Numbered from the stretch's first letter, positions 14,001 to 27,346 are shown. The stretch is DNA of 64,000 bases from Dirofilaria immitis (GCA_024305405.1 JAKNDB010000079.1:3152501-3216500); one strand, 5' to 3'. The notes: a model not told the origin generated them from the sequence alone. Made by a program: numbers and translations.

Positions 14001-17000
14001 TTGATGAAATAATTACTAACCTTCTGCTTTCAAAAGTGATACACGAAGACGTTTCCTAATTGGGAAATGTTGTAATGAGCAATAGATTAAGCCAAGACCT
14101 GCTGGCCTTGGTTCATTCTCGGGCCATGAATTACTCGTTCGTACTATTGATTTCTTTGGAATATCTGATACCGAACTACAAGATGTAGCAGCATCCTGAT
14201 GATACAATGATGAATCGGTACCATGCGCAATATGTTGTTCATCTACATCGCTACTATTTGTTAACTAAAATTTTATTTAAAAAAAAAAAAAAAAGCAAAA
14301 AATAATTAATAATTTAAAATTAGTATAAAAGCAAAAAAAAAAAAATCGTTATTATATTAAAGAAGCATATAAAATGATTTTGTATATAAAATTAATCGTA
14401 ATATTTTCATAAAAATGCTATAAATATAATAATTCTTCTTCAATTGCTAAAATTTCTTCTAAAAAAAAAAATCGAAATAAATTTCATGCGAAAATTTATT
14501 AAAACTTTCTGGAAATTATTTAAAAATTCCATCAAATTTTCATCCATCAATTTTTAATTATTTTTCATTCGTTTTTTTCATTTTTTGTTTTTGAAATAAA
14601 AAAAAACGAAAAATATGAAAGAATGAATATTTTATTAGTTATTTATATTTTTGAGAATATTTTATAGAAAATGCGATTGTGAAAAATAAAAGAAAAAAAA
14701 AAAAGAAGAAATTGTTCTAAAAATATTCGTTGCATTTCGTCGTTATGAAAACAGAAAAACAAAAACGAAAAAAAAGCAAAATAAACTTGCAGCATTTTGA
14801 ATAGTTGAAATTTTTAAAAATTTCTTTTAGTTTAATTTAAAAAATAACAAGAGGTAGTATATGAGGATGAATTAGGAATGAAAAAAATTAAGTAATAAAT
14901 TAAATTGAAATTATTAAATATTTAATTTATTATTGTTTAGATGTTTTTAATTACTGTTATTATTATTATTATTATTCAGATATTTATTATTGTTTAGATA
15001 GTTTATGAATTATTTAATTATTATTATTATTATTTTATTCATTTCCATTTTATTGCTTTTTTTTCTTTTTATTTTTTTATTTTGGTTCTTTGATAATCAA
15101 TGAATGATATTAATTTATTAAAATTAAAAAATTTGTTTGCAAAGAAAGGCGGCTGTAACCGTAATTTCTTCTTATTACGGTAAATTTAACATCAATAACT
15201 AATTAAATTTTATAAAAATTTGATATTTTTTCGAAATATTTCATTGAAAAAAATGAACTTATCACCGCTAGGAAATATTAAAACTTTAATATTTCAAAAC
15301 ATTTTGAAAAAAAAAAAAGCTAAATTATTGCAATCGAAGAGAATTTATGAACAAAATAAATATTTCAAAAAATATTTCAACAAGGGACCTAACATAGTAG
15401 TATTGGGAATCATTAAAAATTTAATATTTCAAAAATATTTCAATAAAAAAAAAAATAAACAAACTTATTGTCTTAAATAAAAATTAATAATAATTTGATC
15501 ATTTAGAAATAATCAATTGTAATCAAATGGTTAAATTATCATTTTAACTATTTATATAAAAAGTTGAATTTTTTTTTGCAATCATTTGTCAAATTTCATT
15601 TAGCACAATTATTGTTATATTTATTATTGAAATAAAGAAAAAAAGGAATGGAAAATTTTGAAAAAATGGAAAAAATTGATTGTAAAATTGAATGATAGTG
15701 ATAATGCTAATGATAATGATAATAAAATAATATATTTTCATGTAGAAGTTAATTAGTAGAAAATGTTGTTACTATTATTATTTATGCTATTTATTATTTC
15801 ATAAACGATTAAATAATATATATTAATTTTTAACTCATATTTTTTTAGTTTTAAATATTTTTATAAAAATGCTTGAAATGCGGAAAAACAATTGAAAAAT
15901 TTAGTTGAATTAAAAATTCGAAATCAATTATAGAAAATCCGAAATCAATTATCACTTTAAACTATTTAAACAACAAGTTGAATTATTTATTTCTTTTTTT
16001 TTTTTGCAATTTTCCGCTGAGAAATTTTATTGAAAAATTTGAAGAAAATTTTTCAATTAACATCGCTATTTACCATCATCACTTCATGTGAATAAACGAT
16101 GATAATAATTGTAATGACATCACTATATTTATCATTTATTTCACGTGAAGAAATGATAATAATATTGGAAATAAAAAAAAAATGTGAATTAAATTTTTGA
16201 AATGGAAATGATAAAAAAAAATTATTCTTTGCTTCATTTTTCTTTTTTCCTTTTATATAAACTTGGCTTTTCGTTGTTTAAATGATAAAAATTGCATAAA
16301 CAAAAATAGCATTTACTAATTTGCTATAAATAACTTTTAGTGATGAAAATTAAGTTTTATGTTTAGAAATGCATAATTTAATTTGCCTAATAAAGGGATG
16401 TATGTATGTATGTATGTATACATTATGTAAAAATCAAATAGCAATTATGTGAAAATTTTTATTTTAGGATTTTACTATCTAAAATTAGACAAATAAATAA
16501 AGTGAAAATATTATAGTAGCATTTAATTGTTAAAACTTTTAAATTCTAACAATTAATTTTTAATTTATCGATTTTTTCTTGCCGATAATATTTCTGACGA
16601 AAAAAAAAAAAAAAAGAATATTTCTATAAATTTATAATTTTAATTATTTTGTTCATTTAGTTTTTATGAATTTTTTTTTTAAACTGCTCTTTTTATATAT
16701 TCTCGAGAAATTTAAAAATTGAATGATCAAATCATTTTTCAATCTATTATCATTATTTCCCCTCAATACATATAAATTTATTTATGCGATTAAATGATTT
16801 CTTTTTTTTTTTTTTTTGTTATATTTCTTTAAAAGCTTAAATGAAATAAAATGATAGCAAATAACATATGCAATCATTTCTCGATGAATTAAATTGAATA
16901 CTTTAATAAAATTGACTTTTATTGGTTCTTTGAATTGATAAATAGTTGATAAATAATTTATGCACTGATTAAATTTTCCATTTATTTTATTCGTCAAGTG

Positions 17001-17713
17001 ATTAAAATTATATATATTTAATCATTTTGATATAAACATTTAATATTTAATTACGCTTTTTAACTTAAAGCGAAAATTTTTAATCAAATGTTTAATAAGT
17101 TCAAAAATATTATCAATTCAAATATGTAAATAATATTAGCCGATAATTGAAATTATGATGACAAACAAACTTTTAATGCAAATGCTATTTTCAAAGCTGA
17201 TAAAATAAGGTTTAATTATGAGAAGAGTAGCGCTGTTAATGCAAAAATTTTTGTAATTATAACTGATATGACAAAAATGCATTTTGATTAGAAGTTTTCC
17301 ATCAATTTTTTTATCATAGAAAAAGAAGAAATAGAAAATGAAATAAAATCGATGGATATATTTCGGTTTTGCTAAATAGGAATTAGTAAGATTGAAAATA
17401 TAAAGTGCTATGATCAATTTTTTTTTCATTTTTTATTTATAAAAATTAAATGGAAAATTTTAAGAGCTTAAATTTGGATATGCATGAATGAAAAGATGGA
17501 GAAAAGGAATTTGAATTTGAATGATATCAAATTGATAAAAAAAAAAGTCTGGAAGTTTATTAAGTAGGCATATTAATCGAACCGAAAATGAATTCTAAAT
17601 TTCAATCACTCGAATAATGATAGTAATAATAACAATAATAATAAAAATAATAGTAATAGTGAGGATAACTTATTCGAATGATAATAATAGTAACAATAGA
17701 GAATAACTTATTC

Positions 17714-17751
<38 letters not shown>

Positions 17752-20700
17752 TTAATAATAATAATAATAATAATAATAACAGTAATAATGAGAACAACTT
17801 ATTCGAATACTAATAATAGTAATAATGAGGATAATTTATTCGAATATAATAATAACAATAATAGTAATAATGAGGATAATTTATTCGAACATAATAATAA
17901 TAATAATAATAACAGTAATAATGAGAATAATTCATAAAAACGAAGGAAACAATTTGCTCTAAAACAAATGAATGAGAAAAAAAAGAATGAAACAAAATTT
18001 TATAAATTGGACAAAAATGTTTCTTTTCCTCTTTTTTTTGAAATAAATAAATAAAATTTGAAAATTTCGTAAATAAATTTATAATTTAAAAATAATTTAT
18101 TTATAAAATAAAATGAAATAATAAAATAAATTAAAACTTTTTTCAACAAATTATTTCAAATATTTTTTGTTTTGTTAATTATGCAAAAAATTTTTCTCCA
18201 AACACTAATTAAGTCTAATTTCTAAATAATAATTAAATGAATTGATTATTTTATTGCTGCTGCTGTTGTTATTGTTGTTGTTGTTGTTGTTGTTGTTATT
18301 GTCGTTGTTTTTATTATTGTTTTTGTTATTGTTTTTCTTATTCCAAAAATTTTTCATTACTTATAAAAATGAATTAATTCAAAATAAAACAAAAATTGCT
18401 TATTTACGGAATGAAATTTAATGCATAAATAAAATGAATTATTTTATTTACTTTTTTTCTTTTAAACTTTATTAGCATCATTCGAATTTTTTTTTTTGAT
18501 ATATATATATTAATCAAGCATAATTTATATCACTAAAATGTTAAAACAAAAAAAAAAATTCAGAAAAAAACAAAAAGAAAAAGTAATGAAATAATTATCT
18601 TTTATATGATAAAAAAAAAACATAAAAAATATGAAATTTATTTTAACTTTTTATGATTAAATTTTTTTCTTATAAAAATTATAAGCAGAACATATCATAA
18701 AAGTGTAAATTTTGTAATTTAACTTTTTTTTCTTTATTCCTATCACTTATTTTAACACTTAGTTCTTCGCTTTTTTTTATGCTACTTATTTTGGAACATA
18801 ATTGTTCGATCAAATGCACCAAATTTTCCGATCAAAATGCACTAAATTGTCAGATCAAAATGCACTAAATTGTCAGATCAAAATGCACTTAATTGTCCGA
18901 TCAAAATGCACTAAATTTTCAGATCAAAATGCACTTAATTGTCCGATCAAAATGCACTAAATTTTCTGATTAAAATGCACTAAATTTTGAAATTAAAATG
19001 CACTAAATTGTCAGATCAAAATTCACCTGATTATCTCGATCAAAATGCATTAAATTTTCCGATTAAATGCACTAAATTGTCCGGATGCACTTGATTGTCA
19101 GAACAAAATTCACCTGATCATCTAATCAAAATACATTTAGTTATTTGATCAAAAATTCGCTTATCCATAAAGACAATATTTTATTTAATCGAATGTAAAA
19201 AAAAAAAAAAAAACAGAAACTAAAAAAATTTTAATTTTCAAAATTCAAAAAAAAGAGAAAAACTACTCAATTATTTATTATATCGAAATATTAAAAGAAA
19301 CATCGAGAATATCAATTTCAAACATTTTTTTGCTTACTTAAATGATTCATACAATTTGATTAATCTTTTGGCAAATATATAATTAATAAATAATTAAAAA
19401 TGTTTGACGCGCACAAATGAATTCTCATTTCTATGATCCATAAAATTAAATTGGAAAATAAAAATATGATTTTTGATCTACATTGAGTGGGTGTACTTAA
19501 AAATTCAATTATTCCAAACTATAAATTCCATTACATCACTTTTGTTTTCAATCAATGAATTATTTATTTATTGAAAGCATTTTGAAATTCTCGATGACAT
19601 CAAAATCAAGTTCCATTTCATATATCAAAGAATATATGTATGGATTGCAGAGAAAAAACGAAAAACAAAAAAGTATAATTTAAAATTAGCACTTATGAAA
19701 TTTCTTTTGATTTAAAAAAATAATAATAAAAAATTTTCCTATTAATTTGCTGCAAAGAAAAAAAAACATAAATAATTTCGATTTCTTTTTTTTTCATTGA
19801 TATCATCAAAAGTAATTGTTTCAGATTTAATTTAATCTTTTCTTTTTTTTTTTTTTTGATAATATATTTCAAATTTTGAAAAAAATGGCAAAATTCTCTT
19901 ATTAAAGTAAAATTTCAAAAATCATTGAGTCCCAAAAAAAAAAAAAGAAAAACATTGATTTACTAAAATATTTGCTTTTTCCAAAAAGTTTTCAATACTT
20001 TTCTTTTTTTTTTCGAGCAAAGAAACTTTTTAATTACAAAATTAATAAATAAATGAAAAAAATAAATAAATAATTTATTATTTTATTATTGCAAGAAAAT
20101 AAAAATTAATTTTGCATTGGATATTTGTAAACAATTTTGAGAATTGTTTTCTTTTTTCTTTTTCATCTAATTTATTTATTTACTTTTTTTAAAAGATATG
20201 AATTGTTAATTTTTTTCTTTGCTTTAGACGAATATTTATTAGTTTATTTTTGAAATATTTATAAATTTTTTTAAATAAAAAAACAAATGAGATTAAGCGG
20301 AAAAAAAGAAAACTTTTTCCTCAAAAATGAAGTTTATGTTGAAATTTGAAAAACGAAAAAAAAATTGGAAAAAGGAAAGTGCCATCTGTTTTAGTCAAAC
20401 AATCGAATTCGAAAAGTTTTTACTAAAATTCTTCCGTTCGTTATTTTTCGTTCGTTTTCAAAATTTAAAAAAAAAAAAAGGATGCAATCATCATCATTTA
20501 TCAGTCAGTGAAACAAAAACTTTACCAATTTTATGCTATCTATCTGTCTATCTACATATACATATATTTAAATATGAATTATTGATTTTGTTTTTTTTTG
20601 ACAAAAAATCAATAATTCATTCTATTAACAATAAAAGAATCATATACAATAAAGAAGTACAAAATTTTCTTCTAAGAAATTAGGAGAAAAAAAAAGTAAT

Positions 20701-23700
20701 GTAAATTTTTTCCTTTTATCGTTTAATAAAATATCAATAAACAATAATTGCGATAACAACTAACAATAATATTTTTATTGCTATTGTTATCGCAATAATA
20801 ATAATACTAATAATAATAGTAATAATAGAAGCAATAAAATCATTAGAAAAAAAAAAGAAAAAATAGCAAATAGGAAAAGAAACAAAACGAAATCAATTAA
20901 ACAACCTACCCAAAGTGGTATGCAAAAGGAAGCTTTAAGAGCAGACCACATATATCGTCGTCCATCCGCCGTCTATTTCTGTCCTTTTCAATTTCAATTT
21001 CGTTTGCATCTTTTTTCTTCTTTTATTTTTTTTTGTTTTATTTTATTTTTATTGTATTCAATCCTAACTTTTCCATTTTCTTTAGCTCAGCACGGAAGAA
21101 GAGAGAGAGAAGAAAGAGAGAAGAGAAAAGCAAGAAAGGATAAGGGAGATCATCATCATTTCATGTTATGAATTATATTCCTAATTCGGTGTTTTTGTTT
21201 ATCACATGTAAGATGGTTATCTTTGAGTTCGAGTTTATCATTTATTTTAGGATATGACTAAGGTTTAATTTATCGGTGATTATTTGTTTATCAGTTGATT
21301 GATTGTCATGCAAATTCCTTATAGCTAAAATTGTGCTGCTACTAATTTATCATAAAAAATAAAAGATTCTAGGAATTAAAAGTAGTTAAATGTGTTAGGA
21401 TGTTTTGTTCGTTCTCTTTCTCTGATAATCTTTAGACTATATCATTTTGAAATGTTTCGGGAAAAAAAAAAGGAAGCCTAAAATTTAAAACTTTTTCCAA
21501 TTCGTTAAACCTTTTCGTTTGCATTCGTTTAATCCTTTTTTCTTTGTTAGATTTAACTTTGTACCAAATCAGGACTAACTCTTAATTCTTTCATTTCTTT
21601 TTTTTTTGCATTTTATAACAATTTGCTCAAAATTAGACGAAAAGGAAAAATTGCTTAAAAGGAGGAAGAAAAGTAAAAGATAAATTTGTATAGTAATGAA
21701 AATAGAAATAAATTTTAAAATTATTTCTGATAAATAAGCAAATTGTAACAAACGATTTAAATTTATCATTCATTGATAATTTCGTATTTTACAGTTTTCA
21801 TTTATAAATATATCGCTTAAAATCTTAATGATAAACTTTTTAAATTTCTAGCTTATATTTTGTGAAATGTTTTAGAAGAATTTTCTTTCCTAAAAAGTAA
21901 AACTGATATCTTTTAATAATAATAAATATTTAATAGCTGATAAGATTGCATTGTTTTAAACAGAAGGAGAAGTAAATTATCTTTAATTAATCGAGAATGA
22001 ATAATTATATACATAGCAGTAAATATTTGCATAAATTCTAATTACTTATAAGAATGTATGATTATTTTGCCATTTTTAAAAGTTAAAAAATTAAGCGAAT
22101 AAAAATGCAATAGAAATGAAATATTTATAAATTTATTGAAAGTCATTGAAAAGAAATTTGAATGTCTGTTGAAGGTTAACTATTATGAGAAGAAAATAAA
22201 AACGAAAGAAAAAAGACGATAAGTTTATAATGGAATTAAAAATATAAAATTTAATTTCAATTAAAATTCATGACTAAAAGAAATTTCATATTATTTCGAA
22301 TTAAAAAAAAAAAGTATAAGTGATAAGTGATAAATTAGTAAAGAATGGAATATTTTTCTTTCAACATAGATAAAATAATCATATTCATTTGATATTTATT
22401 TATTTATTTATTATTATCTTATCTAATTTAGTTATTTCATTATTTATATTTACAAATATTCGATAATACATCTAATCATTTCACGGAAGCAAGAAGAAAT
22501 TTCAAAATTGAAATATTTATCATTTCGATTAAAATATACGTAGAAATTGAAAAAGATTGAAGCAAAACAAATTTATATTATTAAAACATTTTATGAAATT
22601 TATTTAAAAAATCATAATATTTCGTAAGAATTTGAACAATTAAAACATTGAATTTAATTAATGATACTAAAATCATATATTATCATTAATTGAATAAATT
22701 ATATCATGTATTATTATAATTGATAAAATTCTCCTAAAATTTCATCAGTTATCTTAAGAATATATTGATGATAAAAATAAAGTAAAATACGCATAAATAT
22801 GGCTAATAAAATGATCTTTACGAAAATATATCATTAAAATTTAGCTATTTCTTCTTTTATTTTTAATTTTCGAAATTTGAATTTTTTTTTTAAAGATATT
22901 TCTAATTGTCAATAATATTTGAAATCTTATTCGTTTTGCAAATATTTTTGAAATGTGTTAATTTTTAAATTTTAATAAATTAAATTTCCTTCAATAATTT
23001 CAAATTAAGCAGGAGATGATTTTAAGTTTATTAATTAAAACCTGTTCAACGGACGGTGATAATGATGAACTTTGCGAATAAGCATTCGTACTAGTTGAAG
23101 TACAACTTGAATGATCTACAGAATATTGTTGTTGTTGTTGTTGCTGTTGTTGATGTTGTTGTTGTTGTGATTGACGATATTGTTGTTGCTTTAGGAATGA
23201 TAATCGTTGTAATGTTAACAATGAATTGTCACATATATTATGTTCAAATAGCATCGAATGATTACTATCATTTTGAGAAATTTTTCGTAAATCGGAAAAT
23301 TTTCGTTCTACAATTGTTGGTGATGGCCATTCATTATTATCAATATTATCAGTAATATTATTAGTACCAATGTTATCATTATCATCATCATTAATAGTAG
23401 TTGAATATTGTTGTGGTTTTAGTGATAAATTCATTTTATCAGTAATCAGCTGAATAGAATCCTTAACAATTGGTGTTTGAGGAAGACGTCTTCCATGTCG
23501 CTGTTCCAAATTCCATTTATGAAGAGTCGAATCAGATGTAGCAGTAGTTGATGTAGATGATAATGATGGTGGTGTTGGAAGAAATCTGGGTGATGATGAA
23601 CGACGTATCTGATTTGTTGGTACTTGTGGTAAAAGACGATGTCGATTGGTTTTGATAAGCGTTGATAAGCATATCCCAGGCATACTACTAGTACTATTAC

Positions 23701-23806
23701 TTCGAGCATGTGGTTTTAATGGAGGTGTTGTTGACATTGATGTTGATGATGTACCAGGTAATATTCGTTCCATATAATCATTATCACTTGATGATATTTC
23801 ACGCAT
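1605..23806 (-). CDS. Tandem C2-domain protein, synaptotagmin-like (seven exons)
   Basis: Exons on the minus strand: 23806-23042, 14264-14021, 11398-11278, 10183-9986, 5952-5842 (or 5945-5842), 3481-3307 and 1794-1605, stop at 1607-1605. Junctions have GT/AG and compatible phases. The start ATG has an in-frame TGA 36 bases upstream. The product is about 602 residues. The first 255 residues (exon 1) are Ser/Thr-rich and low-complexity, with R-x-L-P-x-x-P motifs at residues 57-63, 74-80 and 106-112 and a Gln-rich tract (23121-23192). Two C2 domains follow: C2A begins GLGLIYCSLQHF, C2B begins near CRLTINIIKVEDLP. The C-terminus has the synaptotagmin-like W-x3-M...HHL ending. Most acidic Ca2+-loop positions are replaced, so Ca2+-independent membrane or partner binding is inferred. 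No transmembrane segment is visible. The frame needs at least three single-base homopolymer corrections in exons 3-4 (see findings), and the exon 4-5 junction is uncertain. Closest class: Syt14/16-, B/K- or Tac2-N-like; I cannot assign an orthologue. Confidence 0.82.
2893..3250. repeat. 48-bp tandem repeat, about 7 copies
   Basis: Unit of 48 bp with core gttatcaaatatcacttta followed by an alternating tatatgtatatgtatacatg part. Seven nearly identical copies lie in the last intron of the C2 gene. Because 48 is divisible by three and the unit lacks stops in one frame of each strand, it produces spurious 16-residue-repeat ORFs on both strands. Confidence 0.95.
4968..5030. repeat. (CT)n microsatellite
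   Basis: Nearly pure CT dinucleotide run with a few interruptions at its left end, in an intron of the C2 gene. Confidence 0.95.
6660..7060. repeat. 111-bp tandem repeat with internal hairpin, about 4 copies
   Basis: The phrase (g/a)atcaaa(t/c)tttaca starts at 6660, 6771, 6882 and 6991. Units are 111, 111 and 109 bp. Each carries an inverted repeat of the form CGGGA-loop-TCCCG, conserved in copies 1, 2 and 4 and degraded in copy 3. In copy 4 the stem is extended to 9 bp (7009-7017 with 7023-7031). A CT-rich segment follows each hairpin. The array lies in the intron between the 5952-5842 exon and the 10183-9986 exon. Confidence 0.92.
7349..7356. promoter_or_regulatory. Consensus CRE palindrome TGACGTCA
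   Basis: Perfect 8-bp cAMP response element consensus inside the intron between exons 4 and 5 of the C2 gene. CREB/ATF-family factors bind this sequence. Function here is inferred only from the match and from a second identical site 757 bp away. Confidence 0.35.
8106..8113. promoter_or_regulatory. Second consensus CRE palindrome TGACGTCA
   Basis: Second perfect TGACGTCA in the same intron. Finding two GC-containing palindromes this close in DNA this AT-rich is more than expected by base composition, but no functional evidence is available. Confidence 0.35.
8841..9032. repeat. About 52-bp tandem repeat, 4 copies
   Basis: Unit beginning cttcatgactacttaaacaa and running through gtctgataaaattttttatc. 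Starts lie near 8841, 8893, 8946 and 8997. Copies differ by a few substitutions and by T-run length. Confidence 0.9.
11046..11158. repeat. Short tandem repeat, about 2.5 copies
   Basis: Unit of roughly 46 bp containing tttatttatgtaaatattat, repeated twice with a partial third copy. It lies in the intron just downstream (in the sense of the minus-strand gene) of exon 3. Confidence 0.8.
12640..12770. repeat. Degenerate AT-rich tandem repeat
   Basis: Three to four imperfect copies of a unit containing ttctaaattgata and a T run. Intronic, with no coding potential. Confidence 0.6.
17590..17935. repeat. AAT microsatellite with interspersed core
   Basis: Runs of AAT/ATA trinucleotides are interrupted about five times by a core of the form gag(g/a)ataa(c/t)ttattcgaa. 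The core repeats while the AAT runs vary in length. Confidence 0.9.
18250..18335. repeat. (TTG)n/(TTA)n trinucleotide run
   Basis: Mostly pure TTG units flanked by TGC and TTA variants, in intron 1 of the C2 gene. Confidence 0.9.
18807..19160. repeat. About 23-bp minisatellite, roughly 14 degenerate copies
   Basis: Unit gatcaaaatgcactaaattg plus a short tail (tca, tcc or ttc). Copies are diverged, and some have the GATC replaced by GATT or lose the A run. Lies in intron 1 of the C2 gene. Confidence 0.93.
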
Positions 23807-24865
23807 TTTCCTTCTTACAATAATCTTCTTTGTACAAATTCATCAAAGTAAAAATTGATGAAAGTTCGAGAGTGCTGATCTCGAGAATGCAGGACAAGAA
23901 GGAAAAATTAGGAAAGATAAGGAAAAAAAAGAAAATTCCACAAATGGTCACTATTAAACTAACTGCTTACGAGTTGGCTTTATTGCTACTACTGCTTTTA
24001 GGCATTAGAATGTCTTTTTTTCTACCCAACCTTCTCCACCCACCTCTTCCTCCTACTCCTCCTCTCTTTGCTCCTTTTCATTTCTCATTATGGCCAAGGC
24101 CAAACCCCTTTTATGAGCCAAACATCAACATCCATTTCATCATTTTAACTAATTTTTCATCTATGCAAGCAATAATTTAAAAATCTTACATTTTATTTTT
24201 ATTGCTGCAAAATTTTTATGTTATTTTATTAGCTTTTATGTCTTCCCTTTTCTCCCTTTTGATAATAATTTTTATCATTATAAATTATCATTGCTATTGT
24301 TAATTGTTGCTATTATTGTTATTGCTATTATTGTTGTTATTGTTATTATTATTGTTACTAAATCTAGGCATGTTCTTTGTATTATCATATATCGATAATT
24401 TATCATTTTTGTTATGTTCCAAATGTCGCCTTTTTTTTCTTTGTTTTTTTTCGTTCTCATTATTCAGCTTGTTCATTGTATTGTTCTTTCTTTGTTGTTT
24501 GTTTGCTTGTTTACTTGTTTATTTACTTGCTTGTTTGTTTTTGGGATGTTGTTGTTTTGTTTATTTATAATCTTTTCAAGAATTTTATATTAAAAAATTA
24601 TGAATTTTAAATGTTTAGAAAAAATGAAAGAATTTGAAAATCATATTTCATTCTAAAAAATTTTCAATAATAGAATTTATTAATAGAATAGAATACCAAC
24701 AACTATTTTGTTGTTGTTTATTGTAAATATCAGAAAAGTTATTTAAAGAAATGGTTAGTTAGTAATAATTTCATTCTTTCGTCTATTAATTAAGTTAAGT
24801 GCCTCATGGGAAATTGAATTACGAGGAGAGGTGAAGGATAATGATGATAGATGAGTAAGGAATAT

Positions 24866-25098
24866 CATTATATTCTAGTACTGCTACTATTAATATCATT
24901 TTATATATCATGAGTTACTATTAATATCACTTTATGTATCATGAGCTATTACTGATATCACCTTACATATCACGAGCTACTACTATTATCCCTTTATATA
25001 TTATGAGCTATTATTATGATCTTATTTATATATTATTAGCTGCTACTAATGACTTTCTACATTATTAGCTATTATTAATATGACCTTATACATTTTTA
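24866..25098. repeat. About 43-bp degenerate tandem repeat
   Basis: Five to six diverged copies of a unit containing tatatatcatgagctactat. Copies become shorter and more diverged rightward. Confidence 0.8.
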
Positions 25099-25955
25099 TC
25101 ACCAGCATCTTGACCTTTTTAACCAAATTTTTCTAGAAAATTTGGCTCTAAATGTTGCATTATTTAAATTTCCGATGAACAGCAGTTAGATTCCATATAA
25201 ATATATATATATATATATATATTTCCAGATATTTCAAAAGAAAAGAAAATCTAAAATTCTAAATCAATCAATTCAAATCATTGGATGATATAAAATAGAG
25301 ATGGGACAATTCGAGGATTTATCACATGCTACACTAAAACAAGAATATATTCGATCGGATAAAACAAAACAATTATGATAATTTTAACTATATTGTAAAA
25401 GCTTATGATAAACAACAATTATCTTTTCATTCTTATTTTTCCTTTTTTTTTTCTTCGATATTTTCTAATGAAATATGTATGCAGTCATACAGAAATAACA
25501 AATCTAAAATTCGTAAAATAATATGAAATTTATCTGTTGCTTGAATTAATGAATGATAAGATATCAATAAATGATTCAAATCGATAAATCATTAATAAAC
25601 GATTCGTCAATAATTATCAACTACACCAAATCAATATTGATTATCATAAAATATGAGTACAGATGGATGCATATAAATTTATATCGGAAATTAAATAAAT
25701 GATAAATAAATCAATACAATAAATAAATTATTAAGTTAATTTAAACGAAGCTGCAACTTTTTCCATTTAATATTAAATTAGTAATTTTTATCAAATGCTT
25801 TTTCCAAGTTCCTTCAAATTGTTGCAATTTAATGAGAATAAAAAGAAATAAATGGAAAGGGAAAAAATGAATAAAGCAATTTGAAAAAATTAAAATGAAA
25901 ATTTATTTTTACATTTCTATTTTTGATTTACATCGTTAAACCATAATTTACTGAA

Positions 25956-25958
<3 letters not shown>

Positions 25959-26018
<60 letters not shown>
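25959..26018. repeat. (TC)n microsatellite
   Basis: Nearly pure TC dinucleotide run ending in tctgtctcgc. Confidence 0.95.
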
Positions 26019-27346
26019 GCGTTGCTTTATGATATTATAAATTGAATGGTTAAGATTCAAATGTAAGATTCTAATTTGGTCGATTTTAGAATTAAATTAA
26101 ACTTTCAGCTACTACAAGTTGTGCTTTCTATAAATTTCCGTAAATTTACATTTACATTGTAAATTCGTCGTCGTTCTATTCAATCATATATTCATTTCAA
26201 CTGGATTTTATCTCGAGAATTCATATCATTTTTTTTCCAATGATTGATTATCAATCGGATATGTTGAACAATTAAAGCTAATTGTTATTTCAACGAAAAT
26301 AAATTTGCATTAAAAAGAAAAAGAAGAAAAAAAATGAAATCAATCTATCTTATAATGATAAGAATTAAAAACATAAATTATTAATTTTTCCTAATTACTA
26401 ATTTTTTTCTTTCCTTTTTTGCTGATATGATAATTTTACTCTTTTTCAATTTCTATTTTATGTTCGCTTCAATCAAATAATTTACTGATACGATGATAAA
26501 AATTCGTTAACATATTCAAATTGTTAATTATATATAAGATCAATAATGATTTCTTTTAATGTGTTATTAAATTGTATCGATCAAATCGAGAATTTGCCAT
26601 TTTTTTTTGTTATTATTCATTGATCAAATTTTTATGCCATTAATGTGAAAATTTTAATAGGAAAATTAAATTTTATTTAATTTATTTTTTTAAGAAAAAA
26701 AAATATTTTTTTTTGAAAGATTATTGATTAATGATGAATGATAGAAGCTTAGATCTTATCAATTATTGTATATATTAATTTTTTTAATACGCAAATTTAT
26801 TTCCTTCCTATATTGTTCTTCATCCATCTTCGTTATCATTATCATTATAGTTTCAATTTATAATATGTAAATTTTTTGATGATTGTTTTTCTTTCATCAT
26901 CATTATCATTATCAATTTCTTCGTTATCATTATCAATCTCTTCGTTATAGTTTCAATTTATATTATGTAAATTTTTAATAAATAGAAATTTTGAAAAATA
27001 AGAAAAATAAAGAGAAGCGTTGTTGTTGATGTTTTTAATATTTATTTTGATTATTTTTATTCATTTTTTCCTGCCTTTCCATAGTATATTGTATATATTT
27101 TCAATGAGGAAATTGCAGAAATTTTTTTTTTTTTTTAAATGAAAAGAAAAGGAAAGGCAAATTTTACTTTCTGTCATTTCCTTTTTTTTTTTTTTTTTGT
27201 TGTAAAAGAAAATGAGGAAATGATAGAAATGAAATTTTTCGAAGAGAGAAAATAATGATATGATAATGATAATGTCAGTGTGATATTTTCTGCAATCTGA
27301 TAGATATTAGTTGTCTGATAGCTTGTCTGTGTTAAAGAGAAGAAGA

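Larger units (their letters stand above)
14265..23041 (-). other. Intron 1 of the tandem-C2 gene (8.8 kb)
   Basis: No exon of another gene is recognised here. The contents are AT-rich DNA, an inverted repeat (15158-15165 with 15174-15181), the minisatellites at 17590-17935, 18250-18335 and 18807-19160, and a block of more balanced composition at about 20910-21175. That block carries a short ORF on each strand and could be a regulatory island or an alternative first exon. The phase of its best minus-strand donor does not fit exon 2, so I leave it unassigned. Confidence 0.6.

Noticed and set aside
23095..23355. Plus-strand ORF rich in Val and Asp opposite C2-gene exon 1
   Set aside because: It is the complement of the poly-Gln and Asn/Asp-coding exon.
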